64,000 bases of DNA from Cyanobacteria bacterium FACHB-DQ100 (GCA_014695195.1 JACJNW010000028.1:558001-622000), one strand, 5' to 3'. Positions 37,494-46,955 are shown, counted from the stretch's first letter. The notes: generated by a model not told the origin, from the sequence alone. Numbers and translations are program-made.

Positions 37494-38668
37494 AAGTTTT
37501 AATCGTCATTCCTGCGGTTAGTTTGGTTTACGGTGGAACCTCTAAGCTGCTGTCTGAGCTGGCTCAGGCACTCGGCGATCGCGATCTGCACGTTGATGTT
37601 GTTACAACCAATGCCAATGGTTCGACCAATTTAGAGGTTCCACTTTGTACCTGGCAGCAAGCAGGCTCTTATCGAATCCAATATTTTCCCAGATGGGGAG
37701 TAAGCGAATATAAGTTTAGTTATCCGCTGACCGCTTGGCTGTTTCAGCATCTTAGAGACTATGATCTGGTGCATACGATTTCGCTGTTTACCTATCCGGT
37801 TGCGATCGCACACTGGCTCTGCCAGCTCTACAAAATTCCCTACATTGCCAGCCCTCACGGAATGTTAGATCCCTGGGCATTGAATTACAAAGCCTGGAAA
37901 AAGAAGGCTTATTACACGCTGATTGAACGACCCATTTTATGCAAAGCCAGTATGATTCAAGTGCTTTCCCAATCTGAAGCCAATGCCGTGCGATCGTTAG
38001 CCTTACCCACTTCATTAACAATCCTTGCCAATGGCATCCACCAGCGCGACTTTGAATCTTTGCCTGATCCGGAACTGTTTTACCAAAACTTTCCAGCCCT
38101 GCGTGGCAAAACCTTGATTCTATTTCTAGGACGAGTTGATCCGAAAAAAGGACTGGATCTCTTAGCCCCTGCTTTTGCTCAAGTTCACGCTGAATTTTCT
38201 CAAACTCATTTAGTGGTAGCTGGGCCGGATAACATTGGATTTCTGCCGACGGCTCGATCGTACTTTGCCCAAGCAGGATGTCTTGAAGCCGTCACATTCA
38301 CAGGAATGCTCACGGGAACACTGAAATCCGCTGCACTTGCAGCAGCCGGTCTGTATGTTGCTCCGTCTTATTCAGAAGGTCTGAGCCTGTCGGTGCTTGA
38401 AGCGATGGCATCAGGATTGCCTTGTGTATTCACGACTGGGTGTAACTTCCCGGAAGCCGCGATCGCGGCTTCCGCGCAAGTCGTTGAGATTGATTCAGGC
38501 GCGATCTCTCAGGCAATGAAAGAGCTACTCTTAGACCCGAATGCAGCCAAGCAAATGGGTAAACGAGCACAGCAATTTATTTTTGATCACTATACCTGGC
38601 AACAGATTGCAGCGGGCTTGAGCGAGGTTTACAGCAAGATCGTATTCGAGCACGATCGTCTTTCTTAG
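37490..38668 (+). CDS. GT4-type glycosyltransferase
   Basis: A 392-residue GT-B enzyme. The acceptor loop VIPAVSLVYGGTSKLLSELA (about 5-24) and SPHGMLDPWALNYKAWKK (about 120) match WcaI/WbnE-like transferases of colanic-acid and O-antigen loci. Donor half: ILFLGRVDPKKGLDLLAPAF and PSYSEGLSLSVLEAMASG (about 296-313) with the E-x7-E. ATG overlaps the previous gene by 4 nt. The tandem family at 38730 follows after 61 nt. Confidence 0.9.
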   Translation: MKVLIVIPAVSLVYGGTSKLLSELAQALGDRDLHVDVVTTNANGSTNLEVPLCTWQQAGSYRIQYFPRWGVSEYKFSYPLTAWLFQHLRDYDLVHTISLFTYPVAIAHWLCQLYKIPYIASPHGMLDPWALNYKAWKKKAYYTLIERPILCKASMIQVLSQSEANAVRSLALPTSLTILANGIHQRDFESLPDPELFYQNFPALRGKTLILFLGRVDPKKGLDLLAPAFAQVHAEFSQTHLVVAGPDNIGFLPTARSYFAQAGCLEAVTFTGMLTGTLKSAALAAAGLYVAPSYSEGLSLSVLEAMASGLPCVFTTGCNFPEAAIAASAQVVEIDSGAISQAMKELLLDPNAAKQMGKRAQQFIFDHYTWQQIAAGLSEVYSKIVFEHDRLS

Positions 38669-38729
38669 AGTTTCTCGATGTTAATGCAAAAAGACCTTCC
38701 ACCCACCTATTTTTGATCTAGTAAGACGT

Positions 38730-39527
38730 ATGCTAGTCTTCATTATTCCATTGAGAAGTGCCCAGTCCTCAAAGTCTTGGGAAAAAGTATCGAAGTTATT
38801 AGAGCGTACGCTTCGCTCAATCTGTCATCAGACCTCTACGGAATATCATGTCATTATTCTCTGTCACGATCGTCCAATTCTTCAGGATGACTATGCTCAA
38901 GTTGAGTTTGTAGAGGTTGATTTTCCGGCACCAAATCAAGCAAGTTCGATCGCAGAAAGACGAATCGATAAAAACCGCAAGCTTTGGACTGGAATTCATC
39001 ACGCTGCGAAAAACTTCAAAGATGCACATCTGATGATTATGGATGCGGATGATTGCATTCATAAAAATCTTGCAGCATTTGTCGCTCAACATCCACAGGC
39101 AAATGGCTGGTATTTTAGCCAAGGCTATCAATATCAGGAAGGAAGCTGGTTGATTCGACACCGCAAGCGAGGATTTGAGCAGTTTTGTGGAAGCTGCAAC
39201 ATTGTGAAAGCTGGAATCTTACTGGATTACATCAAAGAAGTGCAATTTTCAGACATTACCCAAAGCTTTTTACTGCATACCCAGCTACCTTATCGCCTAG
39301 CTGAGCAGAATATTCCTTTGAAGTCTCTGCCTTTTCCTGGTGCAGTTTACATTACCGACCACTCGGAGAATACCTTAAACCAAGCAGAAACGATTCGGCG
39401 AGAATTCATAGGCAATCATCCCTTCAAACTGATGAGGTTTTATGTTCTGAGGCTGTGTAAGCCTTTCATTTCTCAGATTCTATCAGCCTCAATTCGAGAT
39501 GAATTTAATCTTTATCGGATTAGTTAA
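38730..39527 (+). CDS. GT2-like glycosyltransferase, triplicated family member A
   Basis: A 265-residue GT-A fold protein, first of three paralogues (38730, 40513, 41419). The start MLVFIIPLRSAQSSKSW gives the first beta-strand, LLERTLRSICHQTS the first helix, and IMDADDCI (about 108-115) the metal-binding DxDD motif. A shared C-terminal block FPGAVYITDHSEN (about 200-212) marks the family. It should be a cytoplasmic transferase with nucleotide-sugar donor; the sugar is unknown. It stands apart from GT2 proteins elsewhere in the island in lacking the usual VDGGS block. Confidence 0.75.
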   Translation: MLVFIIPLRSAQSSKSWEKVSKLLERTLRSICHQTSTEYHVIILCHDRPILQDDYAQVEFVEVDFPAPNQASSIAERRIDKNRKLWTGIHHAAKNFKDAHLMIMDADDCIHKNLAAFVAQHPQANGWYFSQGYQYQEGSWLIRHRKRGFEQFCGSCNIVKAGILLDYIKEVQFSDITQSFLLHTQLPYRLAEQNIPLKSLPFPGAVYITDHSENTLNQAETIRREFIGNHPFKLMRFYVLRLCKPFISQILSASIRDEFNLYRIS

Positions 39528-39569
39528 AACACAAAACCTTGGGACAATCATTCACGAGGGGATAAGACA

Positions 39570-40505
39570 ATGCAGATAAATATCGCGATCGCTTCAGATC
39601 GAAACATGGAAGTTGGGCTACACGTTACGCTCTACACTGCTCTACAGTTTTTAGATCCGGATGCCTTCGTCAACATTCACCTGTTCAGCAAAGATTTCTC
39701 CAGTCAGGCGAGCGAGCGAATTCATCAAACTCTGTCTCCTTACCGCGATCGATATCATCTACAAACCTATGATGTCGCAATCTTAGATTTAGGAAGTGGC
39801 AAGGGATTACACTACAACAAAATGCCTTATGTAATTCTCTTGGCTGCGAATCTCGTCGAAGCGGAAAAGCTGTTGTTTTTAGATGCAGATCTCATCATTA
39901 GAACTGACTTATCTAAGCTATTTGCCTATCCCCTTGAAGACAAAATTATTGGAGCAGTGTTTGAATCTTATGTTTCAAAAACTTGGAACAAAGAATACGG
40001 GCTACTCAAACAAATTGGTCTACCGGATGATGCCCCTTATTTTAATTCTGGCGTGGTCTTATTCGATGCAAAAAGATGGAAGCAGGAGCAGATGAGCCTT
40101 CGCTGTTTCAAGATTATTGATGAGTATGGAAAGCTTCTGCACAATACCGATCAGACTGTTCTGAACGCAGCAGTAGGCGGAGAGTTTCTTCTGTTGCCTC
40201 ACAAGTACAATCGTCCCTTTTATCCAGGAGGATACGGAATCACAGATGACTCAGATTGTATTTGTCATCTCGTGGGTTCTCCAAAGCCCTGGGATCTGTT
40301 TGGTGAAGTCTTGCATAACAGCTATCCTGCCTTTTATCGGTACCTCAAGGAAACCGCCTTGCAGAATTATAAAAGCTATTTAACCCCTTCAATTCCTCGC
40401 CTCCAGCGAACCTTTGCGTTGTCTCGCTCCTATTATTCATTGGTGAAATGGCAAGTTAAACAACGATTCTTCACCAATTCAGCATTAGACAAAAGAGCTA
40501 ACTGA
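39570..40505 (+). CDS. GT8-type glycosyltransferase
   Basis: A 311-residue GT8 enzyme. It begins INIAIASDRNMEVGLHVTLYTAL, followed by KLLFLDADLIIRTDL (about 106-120, DxD), PYFNSGVVLFDAKRW (the FNSG block near 161), and LLHNTDQTVLNA. Members transfer glucose or galactose onto LPS core or O-glycans with retention. The GAGGGG ribosome binding site precedes ATG 39570. It is placed between copies A and B of the triplicated family. Confidence 0.88.
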   Translation: MQINIAIASDRNMEVGLHVTLYTALQFLDPDAFVNIHLFSKDFSSQASERIHQTLSPYRDRYHLQTYDVAILDLGSGKGLHYNKMPYVILLAANLVEAEKLLFLDADLIIRTDLSKLFAYPLEDKIIGAVFESYVSKTWNKEYGLLKQIGLPDDAPYFNSGVVLFDAKRWKQEQMSLRCFKIIDEYGKLLHNTDQTVLNAAVGGEFLLLPHKYNRPFYPGGYGITDDSDCICHLVGSPKPWDLFGEVLHNSYPAFYRYLKETALQNYKSYLTPSIPRLQRTFALSRSYYSLVKWQVKQRFFTNSALDKRAN

Positions 40506-40512
40506 GGACACT

Positions 40513-41358
40513 ATGCTTGTTTTTGTCATTCCACTGAAAAGTAGGGTTGCCTCAAAGTCGTGGGAAACAGCTTCTAACCTGCTTGAGCGCACGCTCCAGT
40601 CGGTCTGTAACCAAACTTCTCCCGATTTTCAGGTCATTGTCGTCTGCCACGATCGACCCAATCTACAACACGATTACTCCAAAGTTGAGTTTCTAGAGGT
40701 TAATTTTACCCCACCGAGTCGGCTCACTCCTTCGAGCGGCATGGCTGATCAAGAACGAAAGCTCAGAATTGGAGCTGATCATGCAAGCACGATCGCACCT
40801 GCTTCGCATTTGATGTTTGTCGATGCGGATGATTGTGTCAGCAGCAATCTGGCTGAATTTGTCAAACAACATCAGCACTGTCATGGCTGGTTTCTGGATC
40901 AAGGCTACGAATATCAGGATGGAAACCCCAGACTAAAACATCGAAAGCAAGGGTTTTCTAAGATTTGCGGTACATCGAATATCGTCAGAGCCGATTTGAT
41001 CCATCAGTACATCGAAGACTTGCAGCTACTCGAAACCCGATTTGCCGAAAAACGACTGTTTCACACTGAGATCGCGAAAGCAATGCAAGCAAGAGCAACG
41101 CCGCTGTCTCCTCTCCCTTTTCCTGGCGCAGTCTATATCACCGATAATTCAGAAAATCTTGAAAATCAATCTACACTCGTGCTTCAGCAAATCAGAAGCC
41201 AGCCTGTGAAATTGACTAAGTTTTACGCCATGAAGCTATACAAAAGGCTAGCTGCTCAACCTCTTACACACGCATTGCAGCAAGAGTTTAAGCTCTACTC
41301 GATCGCGGCGATTGGTTCTGCTCAGCGAATAACAACTGATCCACGAGTTCAACAATAG
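40513..41358 (+). CDS. GT2-like glycosyltransferase, triplicated family member B
   Basis: A 281-residue paralogue of 38730 and 41419. The shared plan: MLVFVIPLKSRVASKSW, LLERTLQSVCNQTSPDFQVI, VVCHDRPNLQ, FVDADDCVSSNL (metal site about 107-112), RADLIHQYI, then FPGAVYITDNSEN. The C-terminus is about 16 residues longer than in A and C (IAAIGSAQRITTDPRVQQ). It starts 7 nt after the GT8 gene. Confidence 0.75.
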   Translation: MLVFVIPLKSRVASKSWETASNLLERTLQSVCNQTSPDFQVIVVCHDRPNLQHDYSKVEFLEVNFTPPSRLTPSSGMADQERKLRIGADHASTIAPASHLMFVDADDCVSSNLAEFVKQHQHCHGWFLDQGYEYQDGNPRLKHRKQGFSKICGTSNIVRADLIHQYIEDLQLLETRFAEKRLFHTEIAKAMQARATPLSPLPFPGAVYITDNSENLENQSTLVLQQIRSQPVKLTKFYAMKLYKRLAAQPLTHALQQEFKLYSIAAIGSAQRITTDPRVQQ

Positions 41359-41418
41359 TTAGAGATTAATAGATAGTCAGAGATTTATACATTGTCGTTC
41401 CTGCTACCTCGATAAGCT

Positions 41419-42213
41419 ATGCTGATCTTCATTATTTCACTCCGCAGCGCCAAGGTTTCAAAGTCTTGGCACCGGGTATCTAAACAATTAGAACGAACAT
41501 TACGATCGGTCTGCAATCAAACATCACCAGATTTTCAGGTCGTGGTTGTCTGTCATGAGCGACCTGTGATCCAGTATGAGCATCCTCAGATTAATTTTGT
41601 TGAGGTCGATTTTCCAACGCCAGATCCAGCCCATATGGAAAGTAAATGTGCTGACCAACATCGCAAATTTTGGGTGGGTGCCCAGTATGCGATGCAGTTT
41701 TCTAGTTCACACATCATGGCTGTTGATTCTGATGACTGTATCAGCAAGCGGCTTACAGCCTTTGTTCAGCAGAATAAAGACTGTAACGGTTGGTTTATCA
41801 ATCGTGGGTATAAGTACCGCGATGGCAGTACGCTTATCCAACCCTTGAAAAATAGGTTTGAGCAGATTTGCGGTACCTGTAACATCATCAGGACAGACCT
41901 TATCTATGCTTATCTCCAAACAATGAAGTTGGACGACATTCAGGATCGGTACTTACTCCATCATAAGGACCTGCCCAACATCATGAAAAGCAGAGGATTT
42001 CCGCTTCAACCCCTGCCATTTCCAGGGGCAGTGTATGTGACTGATAATGCTGAAAATATACAAGCTGATACAGCCTCGGCTCTCAAGGGTTTGAGCGGAA
42101 GCTGGCGGGGATCAATTAAATATCGACTGTTGCTGCTTCAAGGCACGATCGCGTCACGCCCCCTCACACGATCGGTTCGACAAGAGTTTGGACTGCACCG
42201 GCTCAGCTACTAA
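41419..42213 (+). CDS. GT2-like glycosyltransferase, triplicated family member C
   Basis: A 264-residue paralogue. The plan is as in A and B: MLIFIISLRSAKVSKSW, LERTLRSVCNQTSPDFQVV, CHERPVIQ, VDSDDCISKRL (DxDD changed to DSDD), CGTCNIIRTDLIYAYL and FPGAVYVTDNAEN. B and C share NQTSPDFQV.VVCH, absent in A, so B and C look like the later split. The Asp-to-Ser change still leaves D-x-D. The gene lies 60 nt after B. Confidence 0.75.
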   Translation: MLIFIISLRSAKVSKSWHRVSKQLERTLRSVCNQTSPDFQVVVVCHERPVIQYEHPQINFVEVDFPTPDPAHMESKCADQHRKFWVGAQYAMQFSSSHIMAVDSDDCISKRLTAFVQQNKDCNGWFINRGYKYRDGSTLIQPLKNRFEQICGTCNIIRTDLIYAYLQTMKLDDIQDRYLLHHKDLPNIMKSRGFPLQPLPFPGAVYVTDNAENIQADTASALKGLSGSWRGSIKYRLLLLQGTIASRPLTRSVRQEFGLHRLSY

Positions 42214-42243
42214 TCGTCTAACTCAGTCTTACAAGCGAATTTT

Positions 42244-43002
42244 ATGAAAGTAACGCCGTTAATTTTGACCTACAACGAAGTCGCCAATATTGGGCGAGTG
42301 CTAGAGCGCTTGATTTGGGCAGAGCGAATTGTCGTGATTGATAGCGGGAGCACTGATGAAACCATAGAAATTCTCAAGGCTTACCCACAGGTTGAGATTT
42401 TTACCCGATCGTTTGACTCATTCGCCTCACAATGCAATTACGGCTTGTCTAAAATCCACTCTGAATGGGTGCTCTCGCTCGACGCTGATTATGTGCTAAC
42501 CGATGAACTGATCACCGAGATTCAAGCCTTAGCTTTAGATAAAACCACAGATTACTACAAGGCCCGCTTCAAATACTGCGTTTTTGGCAAGCCCCTGCAA
42601 GGCACGCTGTTACCCCCTAGAACGATCCTCTATCGCCGCGATCGCGCCGTTTACCAAAACGATGGTCACGCCCATCGAGTCAAGGTTAATGGAAACCCGC
42701 AGATGCTAAGCGGATACATTTACCACGACGATCGCAAGCCACTCTCGCGCTGGCTCTGGGCACAGGATCGCTACATGGTACTGGAGGTCAAAAAACTGCT
42801 CTCTACACCCCCTAGCAAACTGAGCTTGGGCGATCGCATCCGTAAAACAAAAATTCTCGCACCCTTTGCCGTTTTGATTTACTGCTTGATCGTTAAGCGT
42901 GGCATTCTCGATGGCTGGGCAGGTTGGTACTACACTCTTCAGCGCGTCTTAGCCGAAATTTTGTTATCAATTCATTTAATTCAAGCGGAGAAAGATTCAT
43001 AA
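42244..43002 (+). CDS. GT2 glycosyltransferase of the WaaE/KdtX type
   Basis: A 252-residue GT-A enzyme. It begins MKVTPLILTYNEVANIGRVL, then ERIVVIDSGSTDETIEI (about 29-45) and WVLSLDADYVLTDEL (about 77-91, DxD). The later CVFGKPLQG and the GHAHRVKVNG.P....GYIYHDDRK block are typical of the LPS-core WaaE/KdtX family, which adds glucose to the heptose region or related core sugars. The last helix is hydrophobic. It lies 30 nt after copy C and ends the core glycosyltransferase run. Confidence 0.87.
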   Translation: MKVTPLILTYNEVANIGRVLERLIWAERIVVIDSGSTDETIEILKAYPQVEIFTRSFDSFASQCNYGLSKIHSEWVLSLDADYVLTDELITEIQALALDKTTDYYKARFKYCVFGKPLQGTLLPPRTILYRRDRAVYQNDGHAHRVKVNGNPQMLSGYIYHDDRKPLSRWLWAQDRYMVLEVKKLLSTPPSKLSLGDRIRKTKILAPFAVLIYCLIVKRGILDGWAGWYYTLQRVLAEILLSIHLIQAEKDS

Positions 43003-43058
43003 AATGAAAAAACCGAGTACACTGGGTCCAGGGTTCTACCAATGATTCAGAGTTTACC

Positions 43059-43622
43059 GTGTTATTTCGTACTCGACTGCTTCAGTGCATCGCCGCTGCT
43101 GCCGTTCTGCTCGGCTCAGGATATATTCCGACCCGACTGACCATTGCGCGTCAGCAATCTCCCTCTCCAGAGATGATTCTCATTCTGGGAGGCAGTCCAG
43201 ATCGAGAGGAATACACGACACAACTCGCCCAACGCTATCCTTGGCTCAAAATCTGGGTGTCGAGTGGTTCTCCGAGTGCCGTTCGCATCTTTGAGAATGC
43301 GGGCATTCCCCGATCGCGCCTGTACTTTGACACCCGCGCCACCGATACCGTCACCAACTTTACAACCGTTGTTCCGGATCTCAAACGGCGTGGTATTCAG
43401 CACGTTTACATTGTCACCTCTGACTATCATATGCCGCGAGCAGAAGCGATCGCGACAGTTGTGTTCGGGAGCCAAGGCATTACTTTTACGCCGATTGAGG
43501 TTTCTGGTGAGCATCGCCAAGAATCAAAGATTCGAGTTTTGCGAGATGTGGGGCGCTCACTGGTGTGGTTAATCACCGGACGAACGGGAGCAAGTCTGCG
43601 TTATCGATCGTGGTTCAAATAA
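43059..43622 (+). CDS. YdcF/DUF218-family membrane-anchored protein
   Basis: A 187-residue protein with an N-terminal signal or anchor (LLQCIAAAAVLLGSGYI) and the DUF218 core: PEMILILGGSPDREEY (about 39-53), KIWVSSGSP, DTRATDTVTNF, and YIVTSDYHMPRAEAI (about 130-144). DUF218 proteins (YdcF, SanA, ElyC) influence envelope polysaccharides and undecaprenyl carriers; the reaction is unknown. The GTG start at 43059 is the only reasonable start. The leading position before two hydrolase-like genes suggests a maturation module. Confidence 0.85.
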   Translation: MLFRTRLLQCIAAAAVLLGSGYIPTRLTIARQQSPSPEMILILGGSPDREEYTTQLAQRYPWLKIWVSSGSPSAVRIFENAGIPRSRLYFDTRATDTVTNFTTVVPDLKRRGIQHVYIVTSDYHMPRAEAIATVVFGSQGITFTPIEVSGEHRQESKIRVLRDVGRSLVWLITGRTGASLRYRSWFK

Positions 43623-43682
43623 AGTTTTGCTGCAATCGCGCCTGGGTGCGACACAGCTAGCATTGTTCCTGTTGAACTAACC

Positions 43683-44687
43683 ATGAAAACAAAACCCCTG
43701 CTGCTGGGACTGCTTGGGCTTGGGCTGAGCATTGGTGTCCTGGAATTTGCGCTGCGTCTGTTTCTCGGACTGGGCAATCCGCCACTGTACCAAGCAGACA
43801 GTCAAACAGGCTACCGCCTCCAGCCGAATCAAAAGCTATTTCGATTTGGCAACTCGATGGAGGTCAATCAGTATTCTCAGCGCAACGGTACAATCTCGCC
43901 AACCAAGCCACCGAACACGCGCCGGATTTTAATGCTCGGAGATTCAGTCCTGAATGGGGGTGCCCTGACCGATCAATCTCGCACCATTACAGAGCGGTTT
44001 CGCGCTCGACTGGGCAATTCAACAGAAGTGATTAATGCTTCTGCTGGTTCATGGGGCATCGAAAACCGCATCGGTTACTTGCGTCTATTTGGCAGCTTCC
44101 AGAGTGATGTAATTATCTTCCAAATCGGCACCAGCGACCTGATTCAGAGAACAAGCACAGGGGGAATGGTTGGAGTCGATTCCAGCTATCCGAATCAGCG
44201 TCCTTTGTCAGCGATCTCAGAAGGGATGTCCCGATATTGGATGCGTGTGATCCGGAGATTGACGAGTCAAGCCACGATCGCGCCCGTTTACGCACAACAG
44301 GTACGCACTCCGCAAGATAAAGCGGAATGGTTTGCCCGTAACCGTCAAAGTTTCAGCCAAGCAATCCGCGCTTTAAGGAACGATCCCGAAACGAAAAACG
44401 TTCCCATCATCGTGTTATACACCCCTAACCTGAACGATGTTGTCCCGACTCCACAAGCACCCCTATACAAAGCAGAATTTTTTAACCTACTGAAGCAACT
44501 CCAGGTTCCGGTGGTGGATGCACATCAAGCTTGGTCATCACTACCAGAAAAGACAAAATCAAGCTATTTCAGCGATGTCATTCACCTCACCGAGTCCGGA
44601 AACCAAGCGATCGCAGACTTATTGTTTCAGCAGCTTTGTGTTCAATCCAAGTCCGATTGGTGCAAAGAACGAACAACAAAGCAATAG
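43683..44687 (+). CDS. SGNH/GDSL hydrolase, membrane-anchored
   Basis: A 334-residue protein. An N-terminal anchor (LLLGLLGLGLSIGVLEFALRLFLG) precedes the SGNH core: block I ILMLGDSVLNGG (Ser about 88), block II NASAGSWGI, block III IFQIGTSDLI, and block V DVIHLTESG near 310 (D-x-x-H). These features match esterases that edit O-acetyl groups on secreted polysaccharides (AlgJ/AlgX-like in concept). It would act outside the cytoplasmic membrane. ATG at 43683. Confidence 0.82.
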   Translation: MKTKPLLLGLLGLGLSIGVLEFALRLFLGLGNPPLYQADSQTGYRLQPNQKLFRFGNSMEVNQYSQRNGTISPTKPPNTRRILMLGDSVLNGGALTDQSRTITERFRARLGNSTEVINASAGSWGIENRIGYLRLFGSFQSDVIIFQIGTSDLIQRTSTGGMVGVDSSYPNQRPLSAISEGMSRYWMRVIRRLTSQATIAPVYAQQVRTPQDKAEWFARNRQSFSQAIRALRNDPETKNVPIIVLYTPNLNDVVPTPQAPLYKAEFFNLLKQLQVPVVDAHQAWSSLPEKTKSSYFSDVIHLTESGNQAIADLLFQQLCVQSKSDWCKERTTKQ

Positions 44688-44723
44688 GTTCAGAAAAACT
44701 TTTCAAATTTAGGAGTTCCTTGA

Positions 44724-45569
44724 ATGTCTCATATTTGGAATCGCAGGCAGTTTCTTACGCTGCTAGGGGGAAGCATCTTGCTGCCCAGTGCTTGTCAGAG
44801 AGTCGAATCTCGTCCCAATCGAAGTGCTAACTCTTTCACGATTTTCGATGCGCTGCTTTACGCTGAGAAGCCGAAGATTGGAATGACTCCGATTCGAGTC
44901 GATGATCGAGGATTTTGGAAAAACAAGGATCGATCGCGCCCTGATCGCGATGCCTGTCAGCAAAACGCCCGCACTGCTGCAAAAGACTTTTCTCACTTTG
45001 TCATCGACATCGAACACTGGAAAATGAACATCAACCAGGCTGGGAAAGACACAGTTCAAGGCAATATCAAGAAGTACGTCGAAATTATTCAGTGGATGCG
45101 AGAAGCAGCACCAGCGCTTAAACTTGGCGTTTATGCGGTTCCGCCCGTGCGTGACTATTGGACACCGGTGCGAAATCAGCCCGCAGGTCTTACCTCCTGG
45201 AGAGCAGTCAACCAATTTCTTAAGCCAATTGCCGAAGCCGCGGATTTTATTGTGCCCTCACTCTATACCTTTTATGACGACATTCCCGGATGGGTGACTT
45301 ATGCACGCGGAAATATTGAAGAAGCACAGCAATTTGGTAAGCCTGTCTATCCTTTTCTTTGGTGTCGATACCATACCAGCAACCGTCTTCGCGGGAATCA
45401 ATTCATCGAAGGTGATTTTTGGCGAACGCAGCTAGAAACCGTGCGCGATCGTGGTGCAAATGGAGTCGTGCTGTGGGATTGGTTTGGTCATGACAGTCCC
45501 AGGACAAACATTTTGGATACACGACAAGGTTGGTGGCAAGAAACGGTCAAGTTTGAAGCCACTCTCTAA
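44724..45569 (+). CDS. Tat-type lipoprotein, glycoside-hydrolase-like TIM barrel
   Basis: A 281-residue exported protein. The N-terminus has RRQFLTLLGGSILLPSAC: a twin-arginine motif followed by a lipobox with the modifiable Cys near residue 24. The mature part looks like a TIM barrel: SHFVIDIEHWKMN (a D-x-E pair, about 92-104), LGVYAVPP, FIVPSLYTFYDD and VVLWDWFGHD. The D-x-E pair after a beta-strand recalls GH56-like hyaluronidase enzymes. GAGTT/AGGAG precedes ATG 44724. A glycan-cutting or length-controlling role is inferred; no family is certain. Confidence 0.6.
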   Translation: MSHIWNRRQFLTLLGGSILLPSACQRVESRPNRSANSFTIFDALLYAEKPKIGMTPIRVDDRGFWKNKDRSRPDRDACQQNARTAAKDFSHFVIDIEHWKMNINQAGKDTVQGNIKKYVEIIQWMREAAPALKLGVYAVPPVRDYWTPVRNQPAGLTSWRAVNQFLKPIAEAADFIVPSLYTFYDDIPGWVTYARGNIEEAQQFGKPVYPFLWCRYHTSNRLRGNQFIEGDFWRTQLETVRDRGANGVVLWDWFGHDSPRTNILDTRQGWWQETVKFEATL

Positions 45570-45618
45570 TTCCTCTTGCTCTGAAGTCATTGTTCTGACG
45601 TTATTGCCTTAAAATCCT

Positions 45619-46203
45619 GTGAGCCTGATTCATCTCAATCAATACACACCCGGAGAATATACCCCAGGCGCATCGGTCTGGAAGCAGCTTTTATGGTTCT
45701 TTCTAGGCGATCCGATCGTCAAATCTCGGCTGCTTCCGCTCTCCAGCCTGAAAGTAGGGATACTTCGATCGTTTGGAGCATCGATCGGGCAAGGAGTCCG
45801 CATCAAACCGGGAGTACAAGTAAAATTCCCGTGGCGCTTAACCATTGGAGATCACTGTTGGATTGGCGAGGATGCTTGGTTCGATAACCTTGCGCCCATA
45901 GTTCTTGGCGATCATGTCTGTGTGTCGCAATCGGTTTATTTCTGTACTGGAAATCATGATTGGACTAAGCCAACCTTCGATCTCCGGATCGCTCCGATTT
46001 CGGTTGGATCAGGAAGTTGGTTAGCTGCACGATCGACGATCGCGCCCGGTGTCGAGATCGGAGAAGGTGCAGTGCTGAGTTTGGGGAGTGTTGCGGTGCG
46101 ATCGCTTGCTCCCTGGACAATCTATGCGGGAAATCCAGCCGCTGCGATTAAGCCTCGCATCCTCAAAGACCAAAGCTTGTCTTCTACAGTGTTAAACGCA
46201 TGA
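45619..46203 (+). CDS. WcaF-like hexapeptide acetyltransferase
   Basis: A 194-residue left-handed beta-helix protein. The repeats run IGQGVRIKPGVQVKFPWRLTIGDHCWIGED, then VLGDHVCVSQSVYFCTGNHDW (catalytic His in GNHDW), and APISVGSGSWLAARSTIAPGVEIGEGAVL. The NPAAAIKPR end is the family signature. It transfers acetyl from acetyl-CoA to a sugar, as in colanic-acid synthesis. GTG at 45619; the next gene's ATG overlaps the stop by 4 nt. Confidence 0.9.
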   Translation: MSLIHLNQYTPGEYTPGASVWKQLLWFFLGDPIVKSRLLPLSSLKVGILRSFGASIGQGVRIKPGVQVKFPWRLTIGDHCWIGEDAWFDNLAPIVLGDHVCVSQSVYFCTGNHDWTKPTFDLRIAPISVGSGSWLAARSTIAPGVEIGEGAVLSLGSVAVRSLAPWTIYAGNPAAAIKPRILKDQSLSSTVLNA

Positions 46204-46955
46204 GAGTTTCTATTATTACAGTCACCTACAATGCAGGCGCGACGATTCGAGACACGATCGAATCGGTGCTGGCTCAAGATTATCCCAACATCGAACATAT
46301 CATTGTGGACGGAGCATCTAGCGATAACACCGTCGAGATTGTGCAATCGTATGGCGATCGCGTTGCGAAGTTTATTTCTGAACCCGATCGCGGCATGTAT
46401 GACGGCATGAACAAAGGAATCAAGCTAGCAACGGGCGATGTGGTTGCAATTTTGAATGCAGATGATTTCTATGTGAATTCGCAAGTGATTTCGACGATCG
46501 TCGAGCAGTTTGAGCAGCATCAGGTTGACTCTGTGTTCGGAGACTTAGTGTATGTCAAGCACGACAATCCAGATAAAGTCGTGCGCTACTATAGTTCTGC
46601 AAGCTTTCATCCGGGTAAGTTTGCGTATGGTTGGATGCCTGCTCACCCGACTTTTGTGGTGAAGCGATGGGCATTCGATCACTATGGCTATTTCAAAACA
46701 GATTATAAAATCGCCGCAGACTATGAACTGCTGATTCGGTTCTTAGCGATTCACAAACTGTCTTATCATTACCTGCCTCAAGTGCTTGTGAAGATGCGAA
46801 CCGGAGGAGCTAGTACCGCCAATCTCTCAAGCAACTGGATTCTGAACCGCGAGATTGTTCGAGGATGCCTTGAGAACGGTATTCAAACCAATATGACAAA
46901 GGTGCTCTCGAAATACTTTGTCAAAGTCTTCCAACTCGTTGTACGTCCAGCATGA
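46200..46955 (+). CDS. GT2-type glycosyltransferase (WcaA/PssA-like)
   Basis: A 251-residue GT-A enzyme. It starts MRVSIITVTYNAGATIRDTI, then EHIIVDGASSDNTVEIV (about 31-47) and VVAILNADDFYV (about 81-92, NADD metal site). FHPGKFAYGWMPAHPTFVVKR is typical of GT2 enzymes of colanic-acid-like loci. Both ends overlap neighbours by 4 nt, so WcaF-like, this gene and the epimerase are one translationally coupled trio. Confidence 0.9.
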   Translation: MRVSIITVTYNAGATIRDTIESVLAQDYPNIEHIIVDGASSDNTVEIVQSYGDRVAKFISEPDRGMYDGMNKGIKLATGDVVAILNADDFYVNSQVISTIVEQFEQHQVDSVFGDLVYVKHDNPDKVVRYYSSASFHPGKFAYGWMPAHPTFVVKRWAFDHYGYFKTDYKIAADYELLIRFLAIHKLSYHYLPQVLVKMRTGGASTANLSSNWILNREIVRGCLENGIQTNMTKVLSKYFVKVFQLVVRPA

